Shown here: positions 11,703 through 23,176 of the stretch, piece after piece
Layout: each line of letters opens with the position of its first letter
Numbering within the stretch: the first letter of the stretch is position 1
Source of the DNA: Capitella teleta
Lineage: Eukaryota; Annelida; Polychaeta; Capitellidae
Reading direction: 5' to 3'
Length of the DNA: 64,000 nt
Assembly: GCA_000328365.1 (NCBI GenBank)
Contig: KB311061.1
Coordinates: 947,142 to 1,011,141 of the forward strand
Translations under genes and position numbers: made by a program
Notes under the pieces: generated by a model
The model's database searches: none
The model's input: only the letters and a program-made list of their open reading frames with translations
Told to the model about the DNA's origin: nothing

Positions 11703-12718
11703 TTGTGAGTTATGGAAGCATTGTGATGAAATATGCCTCTAGTCGCCTTTCTGTATTAGCAGTATTACTGCTGAAATTTTATTTGCCATTCGACGTCGGC
11801 TTTTGAAATTGATCTCACCAAAAATTGACCATGAAAGCCAAATATATCTGTTATGAAACTTTTCGTTTTCTTGTTTAATCTTTTTCAACTTTTCTCATTG
11901 ATCTTTAATATTGTTGACCCGTTGAAAGAACATTTGTATATGGAGCCACATTTGTAGCTCAACACGGTTTCTAAATTAAGTTTCTGACTCAATTTTGATA
12001 GTTGGTAAGCATTTACTGTTCCTTCCACTGTGCAATTCCTGCCAATCCTTTCCTGTGTTTATAACCACGCAGTCAACAAAATAAATATCATTCATAATCT
12101 TATGTTATGAGAAAAACAACACTAAGGCAAAACTGGATCAATTATGAAATTACATTCGGATAACACCCAGTTAATTGCAAACAGCAATCACATAATACCT
12201 ATATCTTAGTGATAATGCCTCTTCAATTAATGCTCACATATTTACATATATTATATCTTTATTTGATTTAATTGAACCAGTTATCTCACTTATCTGAAAT
12301 GCAAGTCTGAAATTTACGACACCACAAATAACCAACTATCGTTCGAATTATTTCAGGCCACACATCAGTGCGTGAGAACCCCAGCATTGCTCGGAACGGA
12401 TACAATAAAACCATTGGTATCCAGGGAAGATATATCGTGAAGGGGTTCAGCTCAAGAGGTTCAGCGGGAGACACATAGGAAGGGGAAAAATGGAAATGAG
12501 AGAATCAGCATAGGAGTCTCGGGAACCAATCTAAATCCTTGTATTGAGGACTGAATGAATAATGAATAATTCTCTGCGTGTCGTAATTATATTATCAACG
12601 ATGAGCACACGATAGGCTCAAAATACTGATGTCACATTGAGTCAAAATCCAATACACGTAGGCCGGCCTACACTCGCACGTCTGGCCATTTTTTTTTTTT
12701 TTTTCGAATCCTACATAT

Positions 12719-12755
<37 letters not shown>

Positions 12756-14593
12756 GCTTGAATTTTTGGCGTCAGTTGGACCAGCTGTTTTATTCGATTT
12801 CTGTTTTTCTCTCTCACTGCCCACGTACGTTGATCGTTAATAAAATTATTGGCAATTAATGGTCAATATTCGAGCGTTCTCTTCCGGGCATAATTTTTTC
12901 GGCGCTAATTGGAACAAATTTCATATAAAACTCTACAATATAGCAGTGGGTTTAGATAATGAATGGTATCATAACAAATCCGCTATCTACAAGCAATTGC
13001 ATTGACAATTTATTTCGTAAAGCCTCAGTTTCCATAAAATGCCAATTATTAGAACTACCAAAAATACAATTGATAAATCAAATAAAAAAACGTAAGGCAC
13101 ATTAAAATGTCATTCGATGAGTCATTTATTGTTTCTTGCTTACATTTTTGAGTTTCGCAATTAGTTGAAAATTAATTGTACAAATTTATCTCCATTCCAA
13201 AAATAAATTATACCATGCTATAACTCGCCCAGCAATCTTTGAAAATATCAGCCGTGTGCCATGTGTTGTGTAGGTGTCGCGTGGGTCCTTTCGATATACC
13301 AGCTGGTATCTATAATTAATTAATACTGCTCATCTATAAATAGTAACTAGGCCTATTAACATTTGGAGTGATCAGGTGACATAACTTCTTCAAATGTTGC
13401 GCAATTTGTTCTACGTGCATCCAAGGCGTGGGCGTCAGTTATATATATTCATAGTGAGCTGTCAATATGGCTTTAGGCCTAATCATTGCGTTCATGCTTT
13501 CAATCTCACGCGACGTACAACGTGTTGATGAAATAGTGATACGTGAAAATATTGACCTCAGCTCACTCAAGTGATTTTGAAACATGTAATTAAATCAAGA
13601 AAATTGTATTGAATCTATTACATTATCCATGTTGTGAGTCATCATGTACATATTTTTACGCGCGTATATAACACACTGATCCATAAAAGTATTTGAGAAA
13701 ATCACACAGATGCACTCAGGTATCGTCACCTAATTTATGTAACATATCGCATCATGAGGCAATGAGCTTCAACGTATTCACGGACATCTTACGCACAACC
13801 ACAACCTCAATTGCGTCTGTAGCCGTTGGATAACATAAGTCTAATTGATAACTTTTGTAGCCAGCCGGGGGCCAAACAGACCACGCAAGCAGCAGTCTCA
13901 TAATAACAGCATGATGTATACATGGACAGGGCGGCATACTGAACGGAAGTGGAATCTCCAGCAACTCAAGACAACTAAGTCTAGAAATCATATTCTGAGC
14001 ACTTCATGTACTAGTAGGCCTACACAATTTAAGGTTATTTAAATATACGCAGGCCCGTAGCCAGCTTTCCACGAAAGGTCTTTTGTAAGATTGTGGACCC
14101 ATGCGAGCATTAATGGAAAAATGCGATGAGAGTACGTATACCCATTTAGTGTTCTATCGAGATATTTCTCCTTATTATAAATTGCAATGTTGTGATGAAA
14201 CAAAACAAAAATAAAGGATGTTACCGTGGGCCATTTTGGGACTCATGATCATTTGTATTTGGAAAAGCAGAACACGTGCATGCAAACAATCACCTTTTAT
14301 GTGAGAATGCTGTCCAATTCTAAGCCTCTTGGATTGTGTGTTGCAAAAATGTGATTCCAAAATGCATGTAATTCCTTCTTGGCAATGTTGCAAATTACTT
14401 GAAAATGTTTCTTGCTTCCATAAAGTTGCAGAGTTATGGTTGATTTGCCAGAGCTCTCTGAGGTCTTTCAATCATTTCAACTGCAAGGTGCATGTCGATC
14501 TCGATCATTAACGCATGTTATCGGAGTGCTTATAATTATTTGCTGAGGGGAAGGAATCCACTGGCGATGAAATCATGGATGCGTTAAATACTA
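11435..14593. other. Intergenic, homopolymer tracts, no recognisable gene
   Basis: Contains long poly-T tracts (about 11663-11701, 12688-12704 and 12721-12752) and the palindrome TAGGCCGGCCTA near 12660. No coding region is supported. Confidence 0.5.
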
Positions 14594-14988
14594 GGGCCCG
14601 ATTCTTAAATCCAATTTCGCTAAGTTGCCTTTAGGCCTGTTGGCAGCCAGCCAACTGAATCAATTATTCGCGTTTCACGGACTGAAAACGCCGATAAAAT
14701 CCCAATCGTAGATAGCGGATTATATCAAAAATGTTGATAAGAAAGTTTTTCATCTCTATTCGCGAAAAATATGCGACAATCGCTGTCATAACGCACTTTA
14801 AAAATTCAAAGCGTGAGGCGATTTCGTAACGGACTTAGGCCTATGTCCGCTATAGCTGATAGACTTCAGTCCGTAAGGACCTTAGGACGTCTTAACTAGA
14901 ATTAAGAATCGCTTAAGTTGACCTGAGGCCGTAACTTGAATAAGTCCGTTAGCCAAGTCGACTTAATTTTCATTTAAGAATCAGGCCC
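14594..14988. mobile_element. Short TIR element (MITE) with GGGCCYGATTCTTAAAT ends
   Basis: GGGCCCGATTCTTAAAT at 14594-14610 is matched by GGGCCTGATTCTTAAAT on the opposite strand at 14972-14988 (one mismatch in 17). The 395-bp element has no coding capacity. Its interior carries several AAGTCCGTTA/CCGTAACGGACTTAG-like inverted pieces. The superfamily is not determinable because no clear target duplication is seen. Confidence 0.5.
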
Positions 14989-15448
14989 AGGTGCTGCATT
15001 ATGACGTTGAACTTAAATTTAGTGTGGATAGGAAAGCAAGTATTTTCAATCAAGATAGACGGTCAATACCTCTTCGATCTTCCATGAAAATTCTGTAAAC
15101 AGAGGTTGGCAATCGTAATGTTTCTCCGCCAAGGGTCACCAATTGATAGACAAAGTGTAGTTTACAAGTGCGCACTCTGGTCTATCAGGGTTGACAGTGC
15201 CACTCGACCTAGATCAATTGGCACAATAACTTTTGCAAACTCTGCTAGATTGATTAAACAACCGTGTATGGAATGTATCGCTCAGAAACACACCCTCTGC
15301 AATACAGATGTATTTATTTCATGAAATATACTTACACAACATTAATCATGATATATGGATTCTAGAATATATACGATGCACACATATGCAATGCATATTG
15401 GCCGCGGCTGAGGGAAACATATAACTTTGATACATGTTCTAATAATCA

Positions 15449-15485
15449 ATTGATAATTATAAGTTTATAACTTATAATTATCAAT
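15449..15485. repeat. Perfect hairpin, 15-bp arms and 7-nt loop
   Basis: ATTGATAATTATAAG (15449-15463) and its exact reverse complement (15471-15485) flank TTTATAA. It lies downstream of the LRR receptor's 3' end on the minus strand. Confidence 0.75.
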
Positions 15486-15770
15486 GTTCCATATTTTTTT
15501 TGTAGAGTATATATCAACGAAATGACAGAACCAACTACATACGTGTATGCTTGTGAATATTCGTATTTGGAGTGTAACTGAGTGTCCCGTAAAACAACTG
15601 ATTCCACCTCGATGTGATCATACGAGTTGCATTTGGTTTCGTCTCATATCAACCGAAATTTCATGACCTCGTACTCATCCCATGTATGGCACCAAGGTAG
15701 TGCTAAATTCCCAGTGCAATTCTTCATAATGTTACAGTTATTTTATGGCACATTTGACGTGACATAATCA

Positions 15771-18275
15771 TTACATGATGATGTCAATGTACGGCCTATC
15801 TTTTACCTTGACCGAGGCATCGTCAATTTCAACATATGCCTGGTCATTGAGGGGCTCGATATTACAATCATCCTTCAATGTGACATATCTGGCATCAGGC
15901 GAACTTGGAATTGGTTCTTCATACTTGAATACCTCATTCACGTCATTCGGTGCTGGCTCCACATACTCGTTGTTCTTTGGCTTCGGTGGCACTGATTCAT
16001 ACGCCGAATTTTCTTTCATTGGCTCCTTCTGCAGCTCAGTGTAAGGGGAGGGGTCTTGCCTACGTGTGATCTTCGAATACAGGTCGGAAGTGCTGCAATC
16101 CTTCACGGTCTGCACACTTTCGTTTTCGCAAGTTCCATTCGTTGTCAAGCAATTGGTGTCAGAGGTATCCTCTGATTCGGTGTCATCGCGGTTATCGCCG
16201 ATTTCACCCTCAACCGGACTTCTTGGAACTGGCTCGCTGTACTCGTTGGTTCGTTCTGATGGCCCGGCTTCTGACTGTCTAGTTTCATACGCTGAGTTTT
16301 CCTTCATTGGCTCCTGCTGTAGCTCCGTGTATGGTGAGGGATCGACCTCCCCAGCTTCGAGTTTCAAGTAAACACCTTCATTTTCGTCCTGTGCTGTGTT
16401 ACCTTCGCTTGATCTAAGAGGCGGAGGTATCGGTTGGGTACCAACATCGGTACTACTCCAGTGTCGAACTGAAGACGAAGTTGGCTTCTTGGTTTCCAAT
16501 GGTTTATCTTTTGATCTGAACTTAGGAAAACATACAATGGCGATGGCTACCACAATAACCAACACAAATAGGGTGATGCCGAGGCCAAAGGCAAGTGCTA
16601 ACATGCTTCCTGGCTGATCTGAAGAAAATAAAAAAGAGAAAGAAAATAATCATATAAGACCTACGGTTTTACTCAATTCCTCACCTATTCCCCACGAATA
16701 CGGTAAATCAAGGGGGTTCGCTTGACAAAGTAGAGTTGATTGTTTCTCATATCGTGGGTGCCAATTGCACTCACTGAGCAGTAAATCGCCATCATCATAA
16801 TCCAAATTAGCCATTAAGCGGATGCACTGTACATCATTTCCTCGGAATGAGTCCGCATAGTTCTGGAAGAAATTTCCATCATCTACTTCCAACTCGTTTA
16901 TCCAGTTTGATCGAACACTCAAATGCAACGCCTCTCCTGATGCAGAACTTAAGTTGTTGGCGCTGAAACCATCAACAAAACAGCCGCTCACAATCAGAGA
17001 GTTAACTCCTCTGAATTTCGATATTTCCAGGTTCCCAAGTCGGCAATCTGAGAAGGACACGTTGAAAGGCGCCCCTCCCTGTGAACAAGTGAATAAGTTT
17101 GACGAAATCATTTCTGCTCGTCCTCTGATTTGGATTTTCCTGAGACGAGACAAAGAGCAGAAAATGTCTGGGTCCATAATGTGATGGAAACCTGTGCCCA
17201 ATTGGTTCAGCTCTATGATTTCTGTGTCGCTGGGAAAGTTGTGTGGTAGCTGATTGCAGACTAGGTGACCATGTGTTTTTCTACAGACATCCTCCCAATC
17301 ATAGCTACTGTGGCCATTTAGGGGCTGGCAAGTCTGAGTCGAGTTGCTTAGAGGAATTTCTTCGCCGTAAGGATTGGTGGCGATTGGAAACTTGTTGCAT
17401 GCCATCGGATCCATAGGGTTGAGGTGAGCTCGCAGGTATGTTGCGTTGGATAGCATGTTGTGCCCCATGCAGCGCACAAAATTATTTTTGATAGACAATG
17501 AGCTCATTGCGAACAAACCACTCATTGCTTGTGATTCCAATACATCGATGTAGCAGCTTTCAATGTTGATATAATTCAGGTGCTGAACTGACGTGAAGGC
17601 TCCTTGGTGAATGTGTGCCACATTCAAATATTCTAATCCAACGGAATTGATGGCTTTAATGCCAGTGAATGCGTTCATGTGAATCGTGTCAACGTTGCTG
17701 AGCCAGAATGTCAGGGAAGACCGTCTGTTGTTCTTCATCCCAGAGAAGGCGCGCTCTTTGATGCTGTCAATCTTGGACAACACAAAACGAATGCTATCTA
17801 CGTAGTTTGCCTGATAGAAAGTATTTTGATGAATGGTTCCAATCCACGTACGAACAAATTCAATTTGAATGTGTTTGAGGTTTGTAAATGCGTGTTCCTC
17901 CAAAACATTGATTCTGGCATTTGAGAACATGAGTGTGTTGTTCTTGTTTCCATTCAACGTTTTGCCTACTATGTTGCTGAAAGCGTTTGTCTTAATTTTA
18001 GAAATTACGCCTGATATCACAATGGATTTCACCCCGCGAAGCCCAGAGAAGACATCTTTGTCAATCTCATGGCCTTTCTTTCCGAAGTTCAGTGATAGAT
18101 GCGCAGTGTCAGATGGGAATGACTGCGGGACGACATTGAATTCTGCACAAGCTACCACAAAATCATCAACTATGTCCGCGTGACAGACGCAAGAGTCGGG
18201 ACAGGCTTCTTTCGACATTGACGCACTGCCAATGCTCCAAATGCATAACATCCAGATGAGAACCTGGGCGTCCAT
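15771..18275 (-). CDS. Two-module LRR transmembrane receptor with tyrosine-motif cytoplasmic tail
   Basis: A type I membrane protein of about 812 residues from two coding exons, 18275-16685 and 16618-15771, joined across a 66-bp GT-AG intron in phase 1. The ATG at 18275 is 5 nt after an acceptor, so a 5' UTR exon precedes it. Order: signal peptide (residues 1-20, hydrophobic, ending near SASM); a CPDSCVC N-terminal cap and LRRs rich in AF positions; a Cys-rich break near residues 290-355; a second LRR module with its own cap; a transmembrane helix (about residues 536-560, LALAFGLGITLFVLVIVVA); then a tail of about 250 residues. The tail holds YLKL, SPYTEL (twice), YSKI, YVTL, YVEI, YIDI and three Y-x-E-P-x-P motifs (YSEPVP, YVEPAP, YEEPIP). 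SPYTEL fits the ITIM consensus, so it probably recruits SH2 proteins after phosphorylation. No TIR, kinase or death domain. I know no named family with this exact layout; ligand and function are unknown. Confidence 0.82.
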
Positions 18276-18894
18276 GTCACCTAGACAGAAAACAAACAAT
18301 TCATTATGTACATGTGCATATAGGAGAATGGAACAATTAAACGTTAACATTAATATTTTCAGGGAATACATACCGGGATATTATAGATAAATTCCTCTGA
18401 TCAATGTAATTGGATGTAAACGATTTACTATAGACATCTAATGATATCCAATTCGTATACTGACTAAGTACCTGCGGTAATTCATGGGTCAAAAGGCATT
18501 GGTTTTCTGCACCAATAATTCTCAAGGAAGTTCAAACAAATTATTATAGGTAGTGTACTTCTGATAATATTGTTTATTAGTGTTAAACCTCCAGTGTATA
18601 GTGGAGTGTTTTCTTTGTATCGTAAATCACGATCCAACTGAGTCATCAACCTCGGATTAACTTAGAAAGTTGGCGTGAGAACGTTCAAAATTCAGGAACC
18701 CATAAAGGTGCCTATGTAATCAAGTTGTCATGAATAAAGAGCAAACAAAGTGGCTCACGATTTCATTTTCATGATTTAAATCAATAGACCGATTTGATGG
18801 CATTTCCGGATAGATCGAGCTACATGCAGTTCCAGATAAAATCTGCACTAGTTACCCTCACTTGCTCTGTGAGGCAAGAAGTATGGACATGAGG

Positions 18895-19053
18895 CATAAG
18901 ATTCTAATGTGCCTCCTAATAGACTCGGCTGGGTGATACGGGCGCTTGAACAGACGCCCTGGACCGGGTTGTCCCTCCACTCTCATCAATATATCTGAAG
19001 GGTTCTTTATATCATACTGAAATAAGCAGTAGAACATGGCGAGCGTTGTTCGC
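18895..19053 (-). repeat. SINE 3'-half fragment
   Basis: It shares GGGTGATACGGGCG, the ACTCT...CAATATATC...GGGTTCTTTAT block and the CAGTAGAACA...TTGTT end with the fuller SINE copies at 38099-38424 and 45450-45803. The tRNA-like head is missing, and the copy stops where a TIR element begins. Confidence 0.6.
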
Positions 19054-19845
19054 AAAGTTCTCCTTTTAACATAGAACGCGTAGCCTAATCACAGATAGTG
19101 GCTTGGGTATGGATTAGCTTTCTAGATAAAAATTGCAAGCACTGAATTTTCCAGAAAGTCACGTGATACCCTCAGGCGTCAATTTGAGTGGTCGTTGTAC
19201 CCACGGAGTTCAATTTAGTACCCCTCGACCAAGGTTTGTACCAAAACATACAAATTTGGACCATGTTGGTAATTTAGTTTCCTTTTTTATTTTATTTTAT
19301 TTTATTTTTTTATTTTTTTATATTTTGTATTTCGTCAAAATGTGGCACGCTCCTGCACGATTAACGTACTAATTCTAAATCGATTTTAGACCATAAATCA
19401 TATCGACGAAAACCTAAGATATTATTCCGTAGACGTATCAAAGCTATGAAAAATAGGTACGTTTGTAACATTTTGATGAAATTCTTATAAAATAAATGGT
19501 CAAATGAAGCCCAGAAGAGGGGACTAGTACTGGCCTAAATGTATGTTCGTTTTGGTCATTAAACACTAATATAAACTAGGAAACATTGAACAATACAATA
19601 ATTTGTTAAACACATTTTCAAGTTCATTCACATGTATGGGCCAAGTTTTATTCAAATGAATATGAATCCCAATTTAAGTATAGGTATAACTACCCCGTAC
19701 TCCCTTAAAAGTGCACGCAGCAACCAGGGAAATGCTAGGGAAGTAACAATTAAAGCTACGGGTGATCTTGTGAATAGTTTCTAGATCTAACCTCCAAATT
19801 TCACGTTTCTATAGTATTGTGCGTTCTATGTTAGACCGAGTCCTT
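19054..19845. mobile_element. TIR element copy A (AACATAGAACGCG family)
   Basis: The left terminus carries AACATAGAACGCG (19068-19080) and the right its near reverse complement GCGTTCTATGTTA (19821-19833). Internal flanks match copy B (21008-21550): AATTGCAAGCACTGAATTTT just inside the left end and GATCTTGTGAA...TAACCTCCAAATTTCA just inside the right. It is non-coding and about 0.8 kb. The left end abuts a SINE fragment. Confidence 0.55.
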
Positions 19846-19957
19846 TCGTAAAAGCAATCATATTCAACAAACGTGGGGATGCGTGCAAACAAAAAGTTCG
19901 AAATTGCCCCCAAAAATATCATATTATTGTGAACAATTTGCTACCTTCAGTTTTTAA

Positions 19958-20745
19958 ATGCCTCCACAGCCAGCAACAGTACTTGGCCATGGCCTAGGGA
20001 TGCTGGAAGCAGGTATCTCCATCACCCGGGTAGCACAGACACTTTCAATTGCTAAACATAGTAAACAAGAAGTATCCGTCGCTAACGGGATACGTTTGCA
20101 GAAACCGGAAATTTTGATGATCACCCGAGGTATAGGAGACCCAGAGTGACGACAAGGAGGCAGGATAGGATGATCCAGAAAATCCACTTCAGGGACATGT
20201 TTTGTACAGCTGTTCAAACAGTTGCATGCCAGGAAGGTGCCCATGGATGTCTTATCAGTGATTCTACTGTTCGTGGACGTTTGCTTGAAGAGAGGCTAAA
20301 GTGTCGTCGACCTTTCTGAGGCATACACTAAGGAATCGCTGGAAGGGGACGACATCCAAGTCACGGCTCGAATAACGAACTTATTCTCCCGATCTAAGTC
20401 CCATTCACCACCTCTGGGTTGAGTTGGGGCGTCGAGTCATAGCCATGGGACCCACAGGGAGTCTTAATTACCAGTTTGTTCTGGTTACATGAAGTGCCTA
20501 TGCAGCCTTCTAGACAGTATATAATAATAATATAGACAGTAAGTATCCACTGCATTGAGTTTGGTCCAAATCTGCTTGCTTACTGGTAAAACCCCCTGTG
20601 ATGGGACCAGGAAACATTCATCAGTTGTGGGAGAAAAGAGGAGCAGGTCCAGAAAACCCATTCCATAGACTGGTTGAAAACGTGCGTATATGAGATGTGC
20701 AGCGTGCATCCGAATGAATGGAGGCCACATTGAATATCGAGGAAT
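19958..20745 (+). mobile_element. Inactivated Tc1-like transposase remnant
   Basis: Plus-strand translation gives the transposase landmarks in order: a helix-turn-helix (LGMLEAGISITRVAQTLSIA), the second DNA-binding part (RVTTRRQDRMIQKIHFRDMF ... STVRGRLLEERLKCRRPF), the last catalytic-domain block YSPDLSPIHHLWVELGRRV, and the C-terminal GGHIEY typical of Tc1 proteins. The stretch with the first catalytic Asp residues is missing, frames shift and stops occur, and the last block has His where the catalytic Glu/Asp normally sits (SPIHHLW for SPIEHLW). It is dead. It lies between the two AACATAGAACGCG elements. Confidence 0.8.
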
Positions 20746-21007
20746 GTGTGTTGTGTTTTTTTTTTCCATCATGAGTCATGTTTCTACATTAATATTCACA
20801 CTTGCAAAATTTAAACCTGACCCCACCCCCCCCCTGTGTCTTTATTCCGCCGTTATTGCTCTCCAATAACACTCATCTGTCAAAATTTTCGGACACAGGT
20901 TTGAAAAAATATTTGACTTGCACAGTGCCAAATTTGAGTTCATTTGACCGTAATCTCACTTCCCCAGACATATAATTATGCATAAGTTACTTTCTTTTGA
21001 CTTTCAG

Positions 21008-21550
21008 TATATACTCGGCCTAACATAGAACGCGTTATCACAGAAAATTTATAATTGACTTAAAATATAGGTCAGCTTTTCGGATGAAAATTGCAAGCAC
21101 AGAATTTTCCAGAAAGTCTCTGGCACCAACTTGACTGATGCAGAAGTCAACATTTTGTCAAAATGCGGCTGCGTGGCCATTTGATCGAATGATGAAAAAT
21201 GGACAGGTATTTTTTTATGCACCTTCCTAGCTCAAGTTTCGTGGTAACTACATTTTCTGTAGACAAAATTCCATTTAATTTCCATCACACCAAAGCCAAT
21301 TATAGATAGAAAATGTCCTCAATTAAAATCAGCGATTAGGTGTTGCGAGAAAGTGTTATGAGAGGCCGACAAATCAAACGATTAGCACCCCAAATGAGCT
21401 TTTGTCGGTGATATTAATAGAAGTGCGATCTATCATAAACTAATTGCACCAGGGAAATAACAAAGCTACGTGTGATCTTGTGAACAGTTCTATCTAACCT
21501 CCAAATTTCATATCTCTAGTACTGCGCGTTCTATGTTTGGCCGAGAACTT
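21008..21550. mobile_element. TIR element copy B (AACATAGAACGCG family)
   Basis: Left terminus AACATAGAACGCG at 21022-21034, right terminus CGCGTTCTATGTTT at 21525-21538, preceded inside by the same subterminal sequences as copy A. It is about 0.54 kb and non-coding. A further isolated terminus ACATAGAACGCG lies at 50496-50507. Confidence 0.55.
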
Positions 21551-22623
21551 TTCGAACAACCCTTGTATATATATTATGTACTATACATGCATATATGGTT
21601 ATGAACTTTCGATTGCTCATTTTGCATGGGAAATAAGTGTGCAGATAATACTATTAGATCGCATGCGTTATTTCAACTGTGTTCAACTAACCTGGAAAAT
21701 GCAGACAGCAATGTCTTCAGTCAACAACCGAAATCTGCATGCGAGTGACTGTCACGATCGACATGTATTTACCCTGGGAATGAGGGTGTTCAGCCAGGCG
21801 TCACTTTCTTCTTGAAGGGTCGCTCGAGCGAAGCACTCCAGTGAAGACGTGCCTCAGTGCGACATATGCCTTAACGGAATATAAATTTTACTTACTGGAG
21901 TTAGGCCTACTGGTAGAATAAAGGCACCGAGCCGACTGAATCGTTGCTGACTGCATTATTTGCATGGATGACTGAGCGAATTCAAGTACATGTATAACAT
22001 AATTGCAAACTGCATCTGCGTGCATGCCAACGCCACTGAAATACGACAGTGGCTTACGCCCATGTCCCGAATCGGTGCAGGATCAGCACTATTGTGACTA
22101 TATATAATATATACATGTATAGTGCCAAAACGAGCATCCCGGACCACAATCCTGCGTAATCCGGCATGCACTCTGTGGGACTGCCGTTTTAATCCGTGTT
22201 TATATATATGGGACTGGGGCATGAGTTTGTTGGTTATAATATCCATCTATAAAGTCACAATGTGTGTTCTATAATATGTCTGCCAGCATTACACGTACGC
22301 CCTTTATGGCTTTCATTTATTTATTTATTTTTTCTTGACAAACGAAAGCTATCGGCTTAGCAAGCCTGTCCAGGTATCAACATAGCTTCACTTGAGTTGA
22401 ACTCTCCTCCTAGCCATTATATTATCATACAAGTAATTGGAATGTTGGAGGCTCGGCTCTATTGAGTGGAGAGTGTTGATCATATATAAATGCTGCAAGG
22501 AAGTATTTTTTCAACAAAGGCAATGAATTCATTCAGATCCCACCCAGTTCAGATGCTTTTCAATTGCATTTACTATATGTGCTGTCCATCAAGTATGTTG
22601 TACTTTTTGTGTAAATTTTCCAC
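21551..22623. other. Intergenic, no recognisable gene, ends at assembly gap
   Basis: Short open frames only (21537-21815, 21956-22246). A TATTTATTTATTTATT run lies near 22314-22333. Nothing recognisable. Confidence 0.45.
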
Positions 22624-22673
22624 NNNNNNNNNNNNNNNNNNNNNNNNNNNNNNNNNNNNNNNNNNNNNNNNNN
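22624..22673. other. Assembly gap of 50 N
   Basis: Exactly 50 N characters, a conventional placeholder size, so the true distance is unknown. Continuity across it should not be assumed for the features at 22.7-23.2 kb. Confidence 0.99.
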
Positions 22674-22805
22674 GGGAAGGACTCCTTATTCAGGATCCCC
22701 TCATGCCAAGTCCAAATGGATGGGGATGACAGCGTCCTGGATCATCATTTTGTGCCTCACTATTATATACATCATTCCCCCTGATCTGGTCATCCATACC
22801 TGACT

Positions 22806-22951
22806 TGCACCGGATAGCTCAGTGGGTTAAACCGCTGACTACAATCCTATGCCGACCATGGGGGTCGAGGTCCCGGGTTCGAGACCCGATAAGGCCACGG
22901 GCGTTATGATTGTGAATTATAATTGTAATCCAACTGCGTAACAAGGCATAT
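22806..22951 (+). repeat. tRNA-derived SINE copy 1 (head region)
   Basis: Begins GCACCGGATAGCTCAGTGGGTT, an A-box-like sequence, followed about 45 bp later by the B box GGTTCGAGACC. It continues into the SINE body (TTGTGAATTATAATTGTAATCC) with an internal deletion, then ACTGCGTAACAAGGC, where it runs into the AT repeat. The tRNA-like part is polymerase III promoter-like, not a functional tRNA. Confidence 0.75.
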
Positions 22952-23062
22952 ATATACGGCATGATAGATATAATATATATATATATATTAAGCCATATAT
23001 ATATATAAAATAATATATAGGCCATAAATATGGCCTATATATATATAGGCCATATATATATA

Positions 23063-23121
<59 letters not shown>

Positions 23122-23127
23122 TTGTTA

Positions 23128-23171
<44 letters not shown>
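22936..23171. repeat. AT microsatellite forming a long palindrome
   Basis: Long (AT)n runs contain repeated TATAGGCC/GGCCTATA palindromes (about 23017-23056). The tract is bracketed by GCGTAACAAGGC (about 22937-22948) and its exact reverse complement GCCTTGTTACGC (about 23119-23130). The whole block can fold into a hairpin of nearly 200 bp. Confidence 0.8.

Positions 23172-23176
<5 letters not shown>

Noticed and set aside
22808-22890. Possible tRNA gene
   Set aside because: A and B boxes are present, but the 3' acceptor half does not pair with the 5' end, the sequence continues into a shared SINE body, and related copies occur at 38.4 and 45.8 kb.
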